A stretch of 64,000 bases of DNA from Mycobacterium sp. PO1 (GTDB lineage: Bacteria > Actinomycetota > Actinomycetes > Mycobacteriales > Mycobacteriaceae). The stretch lies in NCBI RefSeq assembly GCF_017312405.1, contig NZ_BLTG01000019.1:62001-126000 (forward strand). Reading direction: 5' to 3'. Within the stretch, counting starts at the first letter, position 1. Every line of letters starts with the position of its first letter. A program made the position numbers and the translations under genes. This document shows, one piece after another, positions 15,765 to 24,747 of the stretch. The notes under the pieces are model-generated. The model searched no databases. It was not told the origin of the DNA and saw nothing but the letters and a program-made list of their open reading frames with translations.

Positions 15765-16430
15765 ATGCCACTCGGACCCGAACGGATCGTTCTCATCACC
15801 GGAGCGTCTCGCGGGATCGGCGCCCAGGTCGCGCTGCAACTCGCCACCCCCGGCACTCACGTCCTCGTCAACCACCGCAAGAGCGCTGATCGCGCGGCCT
15901 CGATCGTGCAGGCGATCCGCGACGTCGGCGGCCAGGCCTCCACGATCGCGGCCGACATCTCCGAGGAGGCCGACGTCACGGCGATGATGGAGACCATCCG
16001 GGCGAGGTTCGGGCGACTGGACGCGCTGATCCTCAATGCCTCCCACAGCCGCGAGACGGGCGCCGATCCCGAGTACGCGATGCGGCTGAACCGCGACGCT
16101 CAGAAGCGGTTGGCCACGATGGCGATGCCGCTGATGCCCGCCGGGGCACGGATCGTGTTCGTCACCAGTCACCAGGCGCACTTCTTCCCCCACAAGGCGG
16201 TGCCGAAGGGGTATGCCGCGGTCGCTGTCAGCAAGCGCGCCGGCGAAAGCGCGCTGTACGCCATGCGGCCGGAGTTCGTCCGGGCCGGAATCGGCTTCAC
16301 GGTGGTGTCCGGTGACATGGTCGACGACACCATCGTCATGCGCGCGGCGGTGATTGCGCAGGCGGCGACGACCGCCCCGTCCCCCGGCATCGTCTACGTC
16401 GGACGGGCCGACTACCTGACGACCGCCTGA
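15765..16430 (+). CDS. Short-chain dehydrogenase/reductase, atypical active site
   Basis: 221 residues from ATG 15765, preceded by GAAGGA. The cofactor motif TGASRGIGAQ and LILNAS are clear. The usual YxxxK is displaced: GYAAVAVSKRAGE has the Lys in place, but the Tyr is seven residues before it instead of four. This pattern (Y..VA.SK.AGE) recurs in one SDR subgroup, so the enzyme may still be active. The substrate is unknown. An AT-rich stretch at about 15668-15695, unusual for the region, may hold the promoter. Confidence 0.82.
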   Translation: MPLGPERIVLITGASRGIGAQVALQLATPGTHVLVNHRKSADRAASIVQAIRDVGGQASTIAADISEEADVTAMMETIRARFGRLDALILNASHSRETGADPEYAMRLNRDAQKRLATMAMPLMPAGARIVFVTSHQAHFFPHKAVPKGYAAVAVSKRAGESALYAMRPEFVRAGIGFTVVSGDMVDDTIVMRAAVIAQAATTAPSPGIVYVGRADYLTTA

Positions 16431-16572
16431 GCGGACCCCTCGGGATCCGAACCGCGACAAAATCTTCCGCTTGTCGCATGAGTGAGACACATCCCGTCAA
16501 GTGTTGTGCTTACGCACCGCTACTGCTACACCTAGTGGTGCAATAGTGATCTAGCACACACCAGGAGTCGGG

Positions 16573-18612
16573 ATGCGCCGTTCATCGGAGCCGGTAGCCC
16601 AGCAGCATCAGCCACGTCCGGCGCTGGGGTACGCCACGTTCATCGGCAGGGTCGGTGCGCTGGCCGTCTTCCTCGGTGTGGGTTCGGCGCTGGCCATCCC
16701 CGCCGCGCACGCCGACACCGACGGCGCGGCGTCGTCCGAGTCGTCCTCCGAGTCCGCGAGCAGTGCATCGACCGGTGAGTCGGGGTCGACGGAATCGTCG
16801 TCGGTGAGTGCGTCCTCGCCGAGTACGCCGTCGCCGGCCGAAGCCGTCGGTGAAGACGCCGACGAGGATGCGGACGTTCGCGACAGTGAGGATCTGGCAG
16901 AAGCCGACGCGGAAGCAGAAGCGGAGGCCGAGGCCGAGGAAGCAGCCGAGGCCGAGGCGGCCGCGGAGTCGGACGACGAGGCGGCCGACGAGCACGAGCT
17001 GGACGCCGCTGCGGTGACCGTCGCCCGGACGGTCGAGGCACCGGCGGTCATCGCCGAGGCCGCCGTAGACACCGAGTCGGATGCCGGGTCCGACGCCGAC
17101 GATCCGCAGGTTCCGGCTGCGGCCCCGGCGGTTCCGGCACCGGCACCGCGACGGCTGGCAGCCTCGGAGACTGTCGTCGTCACCGAGCAGCAGACCGTCA
17201 GCGCCGATGCTGAACTGTCCAACCAGGTCAGCCCGTTGGGCACCCCACAGCAGATCGAACGCGAGAAGATCGCGATGTCGACGGCCAAGTCGCTGCCGGT
17301 GGCCCTGATGAAGATCATCCTGCGGTTCGGCTTCCTCGCCGCCGCCAAGGAGCAGTTCGCCCTCGTCGGCGGTCCCGACGCGGCGAACCGGGAGGCCCTG
17401 GACAACGCCATCGACGAGTACGCGCTGGCCGCGTCGTTCCAGCAGCAGATCCTCAACCCGCTGGACCCGGCAGTGGTCACCCAGGTCGCGCCCCCGCACA
17501 GCTGGTACGGCATCGACGTCGGCGGCTCGCGCCTGCTCTACGACAACCCCGACACCATCTACCGGTTCATCGCGGTCAACAAGACCTCGGAGTACGTGCT
17601 CACCGGACGTATCTATGACGGCATCCCGGCCGACACCACCTTCAGCGTGCTCGAGGGCACCGCGGGCACGACGTCGACGATCCTGACCCTGCCCGATCTC
17701 GACATCAACGACGACGGATCGTTCGTCATCACCGTCAGCGGTGACCCGGCGGCGCCGGGACAGACCAACCACCTGCAGCTGACCTCCCGGTCCACGCTGA
17801 TCGCCGCTCGAAACACGTTGGGAGACTGGAACGTCGAAGACCCGATGGAGCTTGCGGTGCAGCGGGTCGCGGGTCCCCGCAACAGCCTGTTCGCCCAGCT
17901 GGGCGGCTTCGTCCTGCTCGGCGGTCTGGTCAACGACAGCCCGTTCCTGACGTCGCTGGTATCGCTTATCCCGCCGCTGGGCATTGCCGAATGGCGTCCC
18001 GTGCGCGGCACGCTGGCCGCCCTGTTGCTGCTGGTCCGCGGCGCCAACGAGCAGGCCAAGTACATGGCACTGGCCACCACCGACCCCGACACCGGAGAAC
18101 TGCGTCAACCCAATGTCATGACGCAGCCGGCCAGCAATGCCGAGTTCCTGGCCAACCAACTGCAGAGCAACGGCTACTTCCAGCTCGCCGACGACGAGGC
18201 ACTGGTGCTGACCATCGACCCGGGTAACGCCGGGTTCTTCACCGTGCCGGTCTACAACGACTGGACCATCACCGATGACTACTGGAACGAGCAGACCAGT
18301 CTCAACGACGATCAGTCGGTGGCCAACGCCGACGGCACCTACACCCTGGTCGTGTCGGTCGCCGATCCCGGCGTCGCCAACTGGGTGTCGACCGGCGGCC
18401 TGAACCAGGGGATCATCTCGATGCGTTTCCAGAACCTGGATCCGCAATCACCCGCGGTGCCCTCGGTGCAGTCGGTGGTGGTCAAGCTCGAGGACCTCGA
18501 AGACGAGCTGCCCGCCGGCACCGTGTTCGTGACGCCGCAGGAGCGGGCCGTGCAGCTGGCCGCGCGCAAGGCCGGCTACGACAAGCGCTGGGCGCCCTAC
18601 CCGCAGGTGTGA
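16573..18612 (+). CDS. Large exported protein with acidic low-complexity N-region and DUF1214-like domain
   Basis: 679 residues. A twin-Arg-free, long N-terminal signal (hydrophobic GRVGALAVFLGVGSALAIPA, then AHA as likely cleavage) is typical of mycobacterial exported proteins. Residues about 50-230 are Ser-rich and then Glu/Ala/Asp-rich with low complexity, probably disordered. The folded C-terminal 440 residues contain IYRFIAVNKTSEYVLTGRI and SRSTLIAARNTLGDWN, resembling DUF1214/DUF1254-type proteins of unknown function. The gene stands alone, with a 142-bp upstream gap containing an AGGAG ribosome-binding site. Confidence 0.75.
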   Translation: MRRSSEPVAQQHQPRPALGYATFIGRVGALAVFLGVGSALAIPAAHADTDGAASSESSSESASSASTGESGSTESSSVSASSPSTPSPAEAVGEDADEDADVRDSEDLAEADAEAEAEAEAEEAAEAEAAAESDDEAADEHELDAAAVTVARTVEAPAVIAEAAVDTESDAGSDADDPQVPAAAPAVPAPAPRRLAASETVVVTEQQTVSADAELSNQVSPLGTPQQIEREKIAMSTAKSLPVALMKIILRFGFLAAAKEQFALVGGPDAANREALDNAIDEYALAASFQQQILNPLDPAVVTQVAPPHSWYGIDVGGSRLLYDNPDTIYRFIAVNKTSEYVLTGRIYDGIPADTTFSVLEGTAGTTSTILTLPDLDINDDGSFVITVSGDPAAPGQTNHLQLTSRSTLIAARNTLGDWNVEDPMELAVQRVAGPRNSLFAQLGGFVLLGGLVNDSPFLTSLVSLIPPLGIAEWRPVRGTLAALLLLVRGANEQAKYMALATTDPDTGELRQPNVMTQPASNAEFLANQLQSNGYFQLADDEALVLTIDPGNAGFFTVPVYNDWTITDDYWNEQTSLNDDQSVANADGTYTLVVSVADPGVANWVSTGGLNQGIISMRFQNLDPQSPAVPSVQSVVVKLEDLEDELPAGTVFVTPQERAVQLAARKAGYDKRWAPYPQV

Positions 18613-18616
18613 GGGT

Positions 18617-19528
18617 TCAACGCCGCAACCCGTCCCGGAGCTCGTCGAGCGCCTGCGTCAGAGAGACCCGCGGCGCCCACCCCCAGCCCCGCGCCCGGTC
18701 GGCGACGATCTGGCCCGTCCACGCCGGCTCGTCGTTCCAAGCGGGATCGATGCCGAGCGTGTCGGTGACCGCGGTCAGATAATCCCGCTGGGTCGCGGCC
18801 TCGCCGGCGACGTTGACGACCGAGCAGCCGCCCTCGATCGGGCCCTGCTGCAGGTCACTCGACGTGGCGATCCGCCCGGTCGCCAGGTCGGCCAGCAGCG
18901 CCGCCAGATCGTCGACGTGCACCCAGGCGAACGTCTTGTCCGGGTTGGTCCGGTGCGCCGCTCCGCTGTCCGCCATCTCGTTGGGGCGCAACGTGTTCCA
19001 GATCGAGGTGGCGCCGGGACCGAGGATCGCCGGCGGGCGCACCAGCACCCGGGTGATGCCGTCCACGTCGGCCAGCGCCGCGTCGGTGTCGCGCTTGGTG
19101 ACCGGATAGTCACCGCCGTCGTCGTCGACCAGGTGGGCTGACTCGGCCACGTCGCCCACGCCGGGCGAGCGGTCGTAGACCCCGGCGGTCGACATGTGCA
19201 CCAGCCGGTCGACGCCGGCGTCGCGTGCCGCGCGGGCGATCACCGGAGTTCCCTCGACGGCCACCCGGTGCTGGGTTCGGCGGTCCGAGCCCATCGGGTG
19301 CACGGTCGTCACGACGGCCCGGGCCCCGTCGACGACCTCGGCGGCGAAGGCCGGATCACCGAAGTCACCCACCCGTTCGTCGACACCGTCGAGCCGCGGC
19401 GCCGCGCCGGCGCGCCGGACGACGACACGCACCCGGGCACCGCGCTCGACGAGCGCGGCACAGGTGCGCGCACCGACGAATCCGTTGGCTCCGGTGACGA
19501 CGACGGTGAGGGACTGCGTGCTGGTCAT
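18617..19528 (-). CDS. NAD(P)-dependent epimerase/dehydratase (atypical/extended SDR)
   Basis: 303 residues. The start at 19528 is chosen for its GGAG at 6-9 bases upstream. The Rossmann motif TGANGFVGA opens the chain, and DYPVTKRDTD (YPVTK, the YxxxK catalytic pair) lies about 140 residues in, after STAGVY. Such enzymes act on sugars, steroids or lipid-linked alcohols; the substrate is unknown. It converges on the exported-protein gene with only 4 bases between stops. Confidence 0.82.
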   Translation of the reverse strand: MTSTQSLTVVVTGANGFVGARTCAALVERGARVRVVVRRAGAAPRLDGVDERVGDFGDPAFAAEVVDGARAVVTTVHPMGSDRRTQHRVAVEGTPVIARAARDAGVDRLVHMSTAGVYDRSPGVGDVAESAHLVDDDGGDYPVTKRDTDAALADVDGITRVLVRPPAILGPGATSIWNTLRPNEMADSGAAHRTNPDKTFAWVHVDDLAALLADLATGRIATSSDLQQGPIEGGCSVVNVAGEAATQRDYLTAVTDTLGIDPAWNDEPAWTGQIVADRARGWGWAPRVSLTQALDELRDGLRR

Positions 19529-19571
19529 GCGCTCCACCATGCCACCGCCGGAACCCTCACCCGGCGGACAG

Positions 19572-19772
19572 TCAGACGGACGCCCCGCAGATGCCGCACA
19601 CCTCGAACTGGCGGCGACTCCACCGCGCGACCGGGATGAAGAACAGCGTGAACTGCTTGAACTGGCGCATCCGCATCCACTGGGTGGTGTTGTGGCAGCG
19701 TGGGCAGGTCCGAACCTCACCCGGGCCGAGAGCCTTCTGCTTGGTCCCGTAGCCGAACAGAAGGAACAACAC
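19572..19772 (-). CDS. Small zinc-ribbon protein
   Basis: 66 residues from GTG 19772. Two CxxC knuckles, CPRC (about 23-26) and CGIC (about 59-62), are separated by a short hydrophobic stretch (FTLFFIPVARWS): the layout of small zinc-ribbon family proteins found in actinobacteria. Its role is unknown; a membrane-associated or nucleic-acid-related role has been suggested for similar folds. It lies 43 bases upstream of the epimerase on the same strand. Confidence 0.8.
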   Translation of the reverse strand: MLFLLFGYGTKQKALGPGEVRTCPRCHNTTQWMRMRQFKQFTLFFIPVARWSRRQFEVCGICGASV

Positions 19773-19887
19773 GTCGCCAGCGTAGGCGGGCCGCGCGACA
19801 ACTGGTCCGCGGCGCCTGATCGCCGGCGCGTTAGTGTGCTGGGGTCGGCGTCAGCTGACCAGTCGAGAGAGAAGTGGGACAGCACAC

Positions 19888-20919
19888 ATGACCACAGCAG
19901 CAGAGGCGTCGCAGCTCGAAGCGCGGGTCGGCCACTGGTACCGGATGGACGACACCTACCTGGTCGGCCGCGAGAAGCTGCGCGAGTACGCCCGCGCTGT
20001 GCAGGACTACCACCCCGCCCACTGGGATGTCGCGGCCGCCGCCGACCTGGGCTATCCGGACCTGGTCGCACCGCTGACGTTCACCTCGACGCCCGGCATG
20101 ACGTGCAACCGGCGGATGTTCGAGGAGATCGTCGTCGGCTACGACACCTGGATGCAGACCGAAGAGGTCTTCGAGCAGCACCGGCCAATCGTGGCCGGCG
20201 ACGAATTGACCATCGATGTCGAGCTGACGTCGGTGCGCAGGATCGCCGGCAGGGACCTGGTGACCGTGACCAACACGTTCACCGACACCGCCGGGGAGCG
20301 GGTGCACACCCTGCACACGACCGTCGTCGGGGTGACGGCCGAAGACGTCGACCCGGCCATCAAGACCGCCGTGCACAACGCGATGATGCACGACGTCAAC
20401 ATCCTGGCTGTCGGGCAGTCCGACACCGCCTACGAGAAGACCGTGCGGCCGGAGGGTGAGGTGCGCATCTCCGAGGGCGCCTTCACGCGCACACCGGGGA
20501 CCCCGTCGTTCGACGAGGTGAAGGTGGGCGACGAGCTCCCGCCGCACCATGCCCGGCTCTCCCGTGGGGATCTGGTCAACTACTCCGGGGTGGCTGGGGA
20601 TGCGAACCCGATCCACTGGGACGAGGACATCGCCAAGCTGGCGGGCCTGCCCGACGTGATTGCCCACGGCATGTTGACGATGGGTCTGGGCGCCGGCTTC
20701 GCGTCAGCGTGGTCGGGCGACCCCGGTGCGGTGACCCGCTACGCGGTGCGGCTCTCGGCGCCCGCGGTGGTGTCGGCCAAGGAGGGCGCCGACATCGAGT
20801 ACAGCGGACGGATCAAGTCCCTGGACCCGGAGACGCGCAGCGGCGTCGTTCTGGTCTCCGCCAAGTCGGAGGGCAAGAAGATCTTCGGCCTGGCGACGAT
20901 GCACGTACGCTTTCGCTGA
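19888..20919 (+). CDS. Fused HadA/HadB-like (3R)-hydroxyacyl dehydratase (double hotdog)
   Basis: 343 residues. The N-terminal half (to about 165) resembles HadA, the first hotdog of the mycobacterial FAS-II dehydratase; the C-terminal half (about 190-340) is a MaoC/HadB hotdog with the hydratase-2 motif YSGVAGDANPIHWD, holding the catalytic Asp and His. In M. tuberculosis HadA and HadB are separate subunits, so this is a natural fusion. It probably dehydrates (3R)-hydroxyacyl-ACP or -CoA in lipid synthesis or degradation. The start at 19888 is the first ATG after a GAGAGA-rich leader. Confidence 0.83.
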   Translation: MTTAAEASQLEARVGHWYRMDDTYLVGREKLREYARAVQDYHPAHWDVAAAADLGYPDLVAPLTFTSTPGMTCNRRMFEEIVVGYDTWMQTEEVFEQHRPIVAGDELTIDVELTSVRRIAGRDLVTVTNTFTDTAGERVHTLHTTVVGVTAEDVDPAIKTAVHNAMMHDVNILAVGQSDTAYEKTVRPEGEVRISEGAFTRTPGTPSFDEVKVGDELPPHHARLSRGDLVNYSGVAGDANPIHWDEDIAKLAGLPDVIAHGMLTMGLGAGFASAWSGDPGAVTRYAVRLSAPAVVSAKEGADIEYSGRIKSLDPETRSGVVLVSAKSEGKKIFGLATMHVRFR

Positions 20920-21028
20920 GCCTCACCCGCCCGGACGGTCGGCTACCCGATATTTCTGAACCAGCGGTACCGTAATGGTGTTGCTGTGGTGAAACAGCAG
21001 CGAGGTGCCGTCGAGAAGGGTGCTCTGC

Positions 21029-21874
21029 GTGGGCCGTTATGTGGTGACCGGCGCCGCATCCGGCATGGGCGCAGCGGCGGCCACGCGGTTGCGTGCCTCA
21101 GGACACACGGTCATCGGAGTCGACATCACCGCATGCGACGCCGTCGATGTCGTGACGGACCTGTCCACGGAGCAGGGACGCGACCACGCGGCCCGTCAGG
21201 TGGTGCTGTCGACGGACCACCTCGATGGCGTAGTTCTGGCCGCCGGTCTCGGCCCTGCCGCCGGCAGGGACCGGCTGCGTCAGATCGCCGAGGTCAACGT
21301 CTCCGGCACCGTGGATCTGCTGCGGCACTGGCGACCGTTGCTGGCCACCTCCGGTGACGCGAAAGTGGTTGTCCTCGGCAGTAACTCGGCGACGACCGTG
21401 CCGGGCGTACCGGCGCGGACCGTCGCTGCGCTGCTGGCCGGCGACACCGCCGCGGCCGTGCGGTCACTGCGCATGTTCGGCCCGGTCGCGCCGACGCTCA
21501 TGTATGCCGCCTCCAAGATCGCAGTCACTCGTTGGTCGCGTCGCACCGCTGTGCTGCCCGCCTGGGCCGGGGTCGGCATCCGGCTCAACGTCCTGGCGCC
21601 CGGCGCGGTGCAGACCCCTCTGCTGGAAGAGCAACTGGCCCATCCCCGTCAGGGCAAAGCGGTCCGCCGGTTTCCGATCCCGGTGGGGAAGTTCGGCGAT
21701 GCCGATGACGTCGCCCGGTGGGTCTGTTTCATGCTCTCCGATGCTGCCGAGTCACTGTGCGGCAGCGTGATCGTCGTCGACGGCGGCACCGATGCACACT
21801 TCCGCGCCGACGATTGGCCGCGTGCGGTGTCGCTGCGCCGGTTGCCCCGGTACCTGCGTCAGTTCCGGGGATGA
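21029..21874 (+). CDS. SDR-family oxidoreductase, 3-alpha-hydroxysteroid dehydrogenase-like
   Basis: 281 residues from GTG 21029 (AGAAGGG 8 bases upstream); an alternative start lies at 21005. The cofactor motif TGAASGMGAA, VVLAAGLG, and the catalytic YAASK (LMYAASKIAVT) are all present, and the C-terminal SVIVVDGGTDA is typical of classical SDRs. The arrangement resembles the 3-alpha-hydroxysteroid/carveol dehydrogenase group, acting on cyclic or steroid alcohols. A TetR gene follows on the same strand, 78 bases on. Confidence 0.82.
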   Translation: MGRYVVTGAASGMGAAAATRLRASGHTVIGVDITACDAVDVVTDLSTEQGRDHAARQVVLSTDHLDGVVLAAGLGPAAGRDRLRQIAEVNVSGTVDLLRHWRPLLATSGDAKVVVLGSNSATTVPGVPARTVAALLAGDTAAAVRSLRMFGPVAPTLMYAASKIAVTRWSRRTAVLPAWAGVGIRLNVLAPGAVQTPLLEEQLAHPRQGKAVRRFPIPVGKFGDADDVARWVCFMLSDAAESLCGSVIVVDGGTDAHFRADDWPRAVSLRRLPRYLRQFRG

Positions 21875-21952
21875 CACGGCGGGTCGCGTCGAGACCGTGC
21901 TGACATCGAGCTGCGGGCGGCATCCGCCGGCGACACCGCGATACTGAAGGTG

Positions 21953-22555
21953 ATGACAGAAGACGACGCCCCCCGCAGAGCGGCCGGACGCCCGCGGGAC
22001 GACTCGATCGACGAGCGTGTGCTGGCGGTGACGCGGGAGCTGCTGCTGGAGGTGGGCTGGGACGACCTCAGCGTCAGGTTGGTGGCCGCCCGGGCCGGCG
22101 TCGGGCGCGCCAGCCTGACTCGCCGCTGGCCATCGAAGGCCGAGCTGGTCCTGCATGCCATCCTCGGCGAATCCCCCGATCTGGCACCGTTCTCCGGCAC
22201 AGACCTCAACGGCTGGATCGACTGGGTGGTGCGGGGCAGCCACCAGCTGTTCTCGCGGCCCGATGTGCACGCGGCGGTACCCGGGTTGCTCCTCGCGCTG
22301 CGCGAGAACGAGGCGCTTCGAACGACGTTGTGGGCGAACTTCAGCGGGCCCGCGATCGCGCTGTACGCCGAGCACGTGGCTGCCGCGACCCGTGCCCAGC
22401 GCCGGAGAACAGAGCTGGACTCCCGGGCCCTTCTGGTCCTGGCCGCCGGTGCAGCGCTGTTCGTCACGACGGTCGCCACCGATGACGACTCGGCGGCACT
22501 ACTGCGGCGCATCACCGAGTTGCTGACCGCCGCGGTGGAGAGCCGCCTGGACTGA
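21953..22555 (+). CDS. TetR-family transcriptional regulator
   Basis: 200 residues from ATG 21953 (a GTG three bases earlier is possible). The HTH is VRLVAARAGVGRASLTRRW followed by PSKAELVLHAI, after a basic AAGRPRDDS leader. The ligand domain is not assignable. Its 3' end overlaps the convergent epimerase gene by 57 bases. It probably controls neighbouring SDR/OYE genes. Confidence 0.85.
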   Translation: MTEDDAPRRAAGRPRDDSIDERVLAVTRELLLEVGWDDLSVRLVAARAGVGRASLTRRWPSKAELVLHAILGESPDLAPFSGTDLNGWIDWVVRGSHQLFSRPDVHAAVPGLLLALRENEALRTTLWANFSGPAIALYAEHVAAATRAQRRRTELDSRALLVLAAGAALFVTTVATDDDSAALLRRITELLTAAVESRLD

Positions 22556-23512
22556 CTCGACGATCGCGGCCGTGGGGCTACGCCAACGCATGCCGAGCTC
22601 CGACAGTGTCGCGCTGTCATCCGTCGGGACAGCGGCCGTCAACAGCGACGCCGCCTCCAGGCTCAGCCCCTCGGCCAGCGGGTGGACCCGCCCGACCTGG
22701 TCGGCGACCCGGCCCAGGGTCCGAAATACGCCCGGCGCCAGACCGACCCGCCGTATCCGCCGCCTCGAACCCTGTTCCAGCGCATCGACCATCTCGTCGA
22801 ACGACACCATCACCCCGCCACACAGATAGCGATGTGCACCACGATTCGGTCGCATCAACCGCGCGTGCACCTCGCCGACGTCGCGCACATCGATCATCTG
22901 CATGCCCCCGCGGATGCTCGGCGCGATCCCCCAGCGGATCAGAGGTTGCCAGCCCCGCTCGGTCACCCCGACCGCGGTGTGGAAGGGCGGGCCGACCACA
23001 CTCGACGGGTAGGTCGTGACCACGGGCGCACCGCTGCTTTGCAGGCGCCGCGCCACCCGGTCCGCGTGAGCCTTTGTCTTGGCGTAGGCACTGCGACCGG
23101 CGGCCGTCGGGGTGTCGGGCGTGATGACCCCGGCCGGCGGCGGGAACAGGGCACTGTAACTGCTCACCGACACCACCGGATCCAGACCCAGGTCCACCCC
23201 GCGCGTCAGGACACACTCTGTCGCATACGCGTTGATCTCCCACATCAGGCGCGCATCGCGGTCCCCCGTGCCGACCACGCCCGCGGCGTGCAGCACCGCG
23301 TCGGCGTCACAGAGCAATCGCGTCACGACCGCTTCGTCGCGGACGTCTCCGATGAGCACCGAAACCGCTCCCCGCCTGCGCAACCGATCCACCACGGGGG
23401 TCTCGCGTTCGTGGGGTGGCACCAGCAGGTCGAGCGCGTGGCCGGCCTCGAGCAACGCCAGCGCCGTGTGGGCGCCGAGGTAACCGGTGGCCCCGGTGAC
23501 CGCTACGCGCAT
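22499..23512 (-). CDS. NAD-dependent epimerase/dehydratase (extended SDR)
   Basis: 337 residues. The Rossmann motif TGATGYLGAH begins at residue 6; VSSYSALF and SAYAKTKAHAD (YAKTK) give the catalytic Ser and Tyr-x-x-x-Lys. The C-terminal half is similar to dihydroflavonol-4-reductase/3-beta-HSD-like proteins, so a hydroxy-lipid or steroid substrate is plausible. It is divergent from the OYE-like gene with 35 bases between starts, so the two probably share regulation. Confidence 0.82.
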   Translation of the reverse strand: MRVAVTGATGYLGAHTALALLEAGHALDLLVPPHERETPVVDRLRRRGAVSVLIGDVRDEAVVTRLLCDADAVLHAAGVVGTGDRDARLMWEINAYATECVLTRGVDLGLDPVVSVSSYSALFPPPAGVITPDTPTAAGRSAYAKTKAHADRVARRLQSSGAPVVTTYPSSVVGPPFHTAVGVTERGWQPLIRWGIAPSIRGGMQMIDVRDVGEVHARLMRPNRGAHRYLCGGVMVSFDEMVDALEQGSRRRIRRVGLAPGVFRTLGRVADQVGRVHPLAEGLSLEAASLLTAAVPTDDSATLSELGMRWRSPTAAIVESVQAALHRGGQQLGDAPQ

Positions 23513-23539
23513 TGCATGCTCCCCTCTCGAGTGCTATTA

Positions 23540-23556
23540 CGATACCAATGGCATCG
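23540..23556. promoter_or_regulatory. Candidate operator overlapping the OYE-gene start
   Basis: CGATACC-AAT-GGCATCG is an imperfect inverted repeat (6 of 7 arm bases pair) that overlaps the ATG at 23548, between two divergent genes only 35 bases apart. It could be the site for the nearby TetR. Low certainty because the arms are short and part of it is coding. Confidence 0.35.
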
Positions 23557-24747
23557 CAAAGTGTGTTCGAGCCGGTTCCGCTGGGGCCACTCGTGCTGAA
23601 GAACCGGTTCGTCAAAGCGGCGACGTTCGAGGGGGTGATGCCCCGCGGCGAAGTCAGTGACGCCCTGATCGACTTTCACGCCGAGGTCGCCGGCGGCGGC
23701 GCCGCGATGACCACCGTGGCCTACTGCGCGGTGTCACCCGGAGGGCGGGTGCACCGCGACACCGTGGTGCTCGACCACACGGGTGTTGCAGCGCTTCGCC
23801 GGCTCACCGACGCCGTGCACGCACACGGCGCCCTGGCCTGCGCACAGATCGGCCACGCCGGGCTGGTCGCCAACACGCTGTCCAACAGGATGCCGACCCT
23901 GGCGCCGTCCACCCGCCTGAGTGCCCCCGCCATGGGTCTGGTCCGCCGCGCCTCCCCCGAACAACTCGACACGGTCATCGCCGACTTCGGGACAGCCGCG
24001 GCCCATGCGGTCGACTGCGGCTTCGACGCTGTCGAGATTCACATGGGCCACGGCTATCTGATCAGCTCCTTCTTCAGCCCCAACCTCAACCGGCGCTCCG
24101 ACCGCTACGGCGGTGACAGGGTGCGCCGGGCTGAGCTCGGCCGCCGGGTCGCCGAACGGGTGCGGCTCGCCGTCGGCGACCGTATCGCCGTGACCGCGAA
24201 GTTCAACATGGACGACGGAGTCCGCGGCGGTTTCTGGTTGACCGACAGCCTGCCCACCGCGCAGCTGCTGGAGAGCGATGGTCACGTCGACGCGCTACAG
24301 CTGACCGGAGGCAGTTCGCTGCTCAACCCGATGTACTACTTCCGCGGTGACGTTCCCATGGCGGAGTTCATCGCATCCCAGCCCCGCGCGGTCGGGCTGG
24401 GCCTTCGACTCATCGGTCACCGCCTCTTCCGCAGTTACCCCTTCGAGGAGGCGTTCTTTCTGCCGCTGGCTCGGCAGTTCCGTGAAGCGCTGTCGATGCC
24501 GCTGATGCTGCTCGGCGGCATCAATCGCCTCGACGCCGCCGAGGCTGCGGTCGCCGAAGGCTTCGAGTTCGTCGCCATGGCGCGTGCTCTGCTGCGGGAA
24601 CCGGATCTCGTCGACACCTTTGCGCGCGGTGAACGCGACGCCGGCAGATGCATCCACTGCATGAAGTGCATGCCCACCGTTTACAGCGGTACCGAGTGCG
24701 TGGTCCGGTCGGCCTTGCGTGATCAGCCGAACTCCAGCAGCGTGTAG
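23548..24747 (+). CDS. NADH:flavin oxidoreductase / old yellow enzyme-family protein
   Basis: 399 residues from ATG 23548. A TIM-barrel FMN enzyme: LKNRFVKAATFEG near the start, AQIGHAG, the HMGHGYLISSFFSP active-site segment with SDRYGG, and LLGGINRLDAAE in the FMN-phosphate region. The C-terminus has Cys in CIHCMKCMP, as in enoate-reductase-type members that can carry a cluster, but the length lacks the second flavin domain. It probably reduces an activated C=C bond. It converges on and overlaps the methyltransferase gene by 25 bases. Confidence 0.87.
   Translation: MASQSVFEPVPLGPLVLKNRFVKAATFEGVMPRGEVSDALIDFHAEVAGGGAAMTTVAYCAVSPGGRVHRDTVVLDHTGVAALRRLTDAVHAHGALACAQIGHAGLVANTLSNRMPTLAPSTRLSAPAMGLVRRASPEQLDTVIADFGTAAAHAVDCGFDAVEIHMGHGYLISSFFSPNLNRRSDRYGGDRVRRAELGRRVAERVRLAVGDRIAVTAKFNMDDGVRGGFWLTDSLPTAQLLESDGHVDALQLTGGSSLLNPMYYFRGDVPMAEFIASQPRAVGLGLRLIGHRLFRSYPFEEAFFLPLARQFREALSMPLMLLGGINRLDAAEAAVAEGFEFVAMARALLREPDLVDTFARGERDAGRCIHCMKCMPTVYSGTECVVRSALRDQPNSSSV

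Noticed and set aside
16582..18447. 621-residue minus-strand frame across the exported-protein gene
   Set aside because: Shadow of the + strand gene, which has a signal peptide and ribosome-binding site; the minus frame has no known motif.
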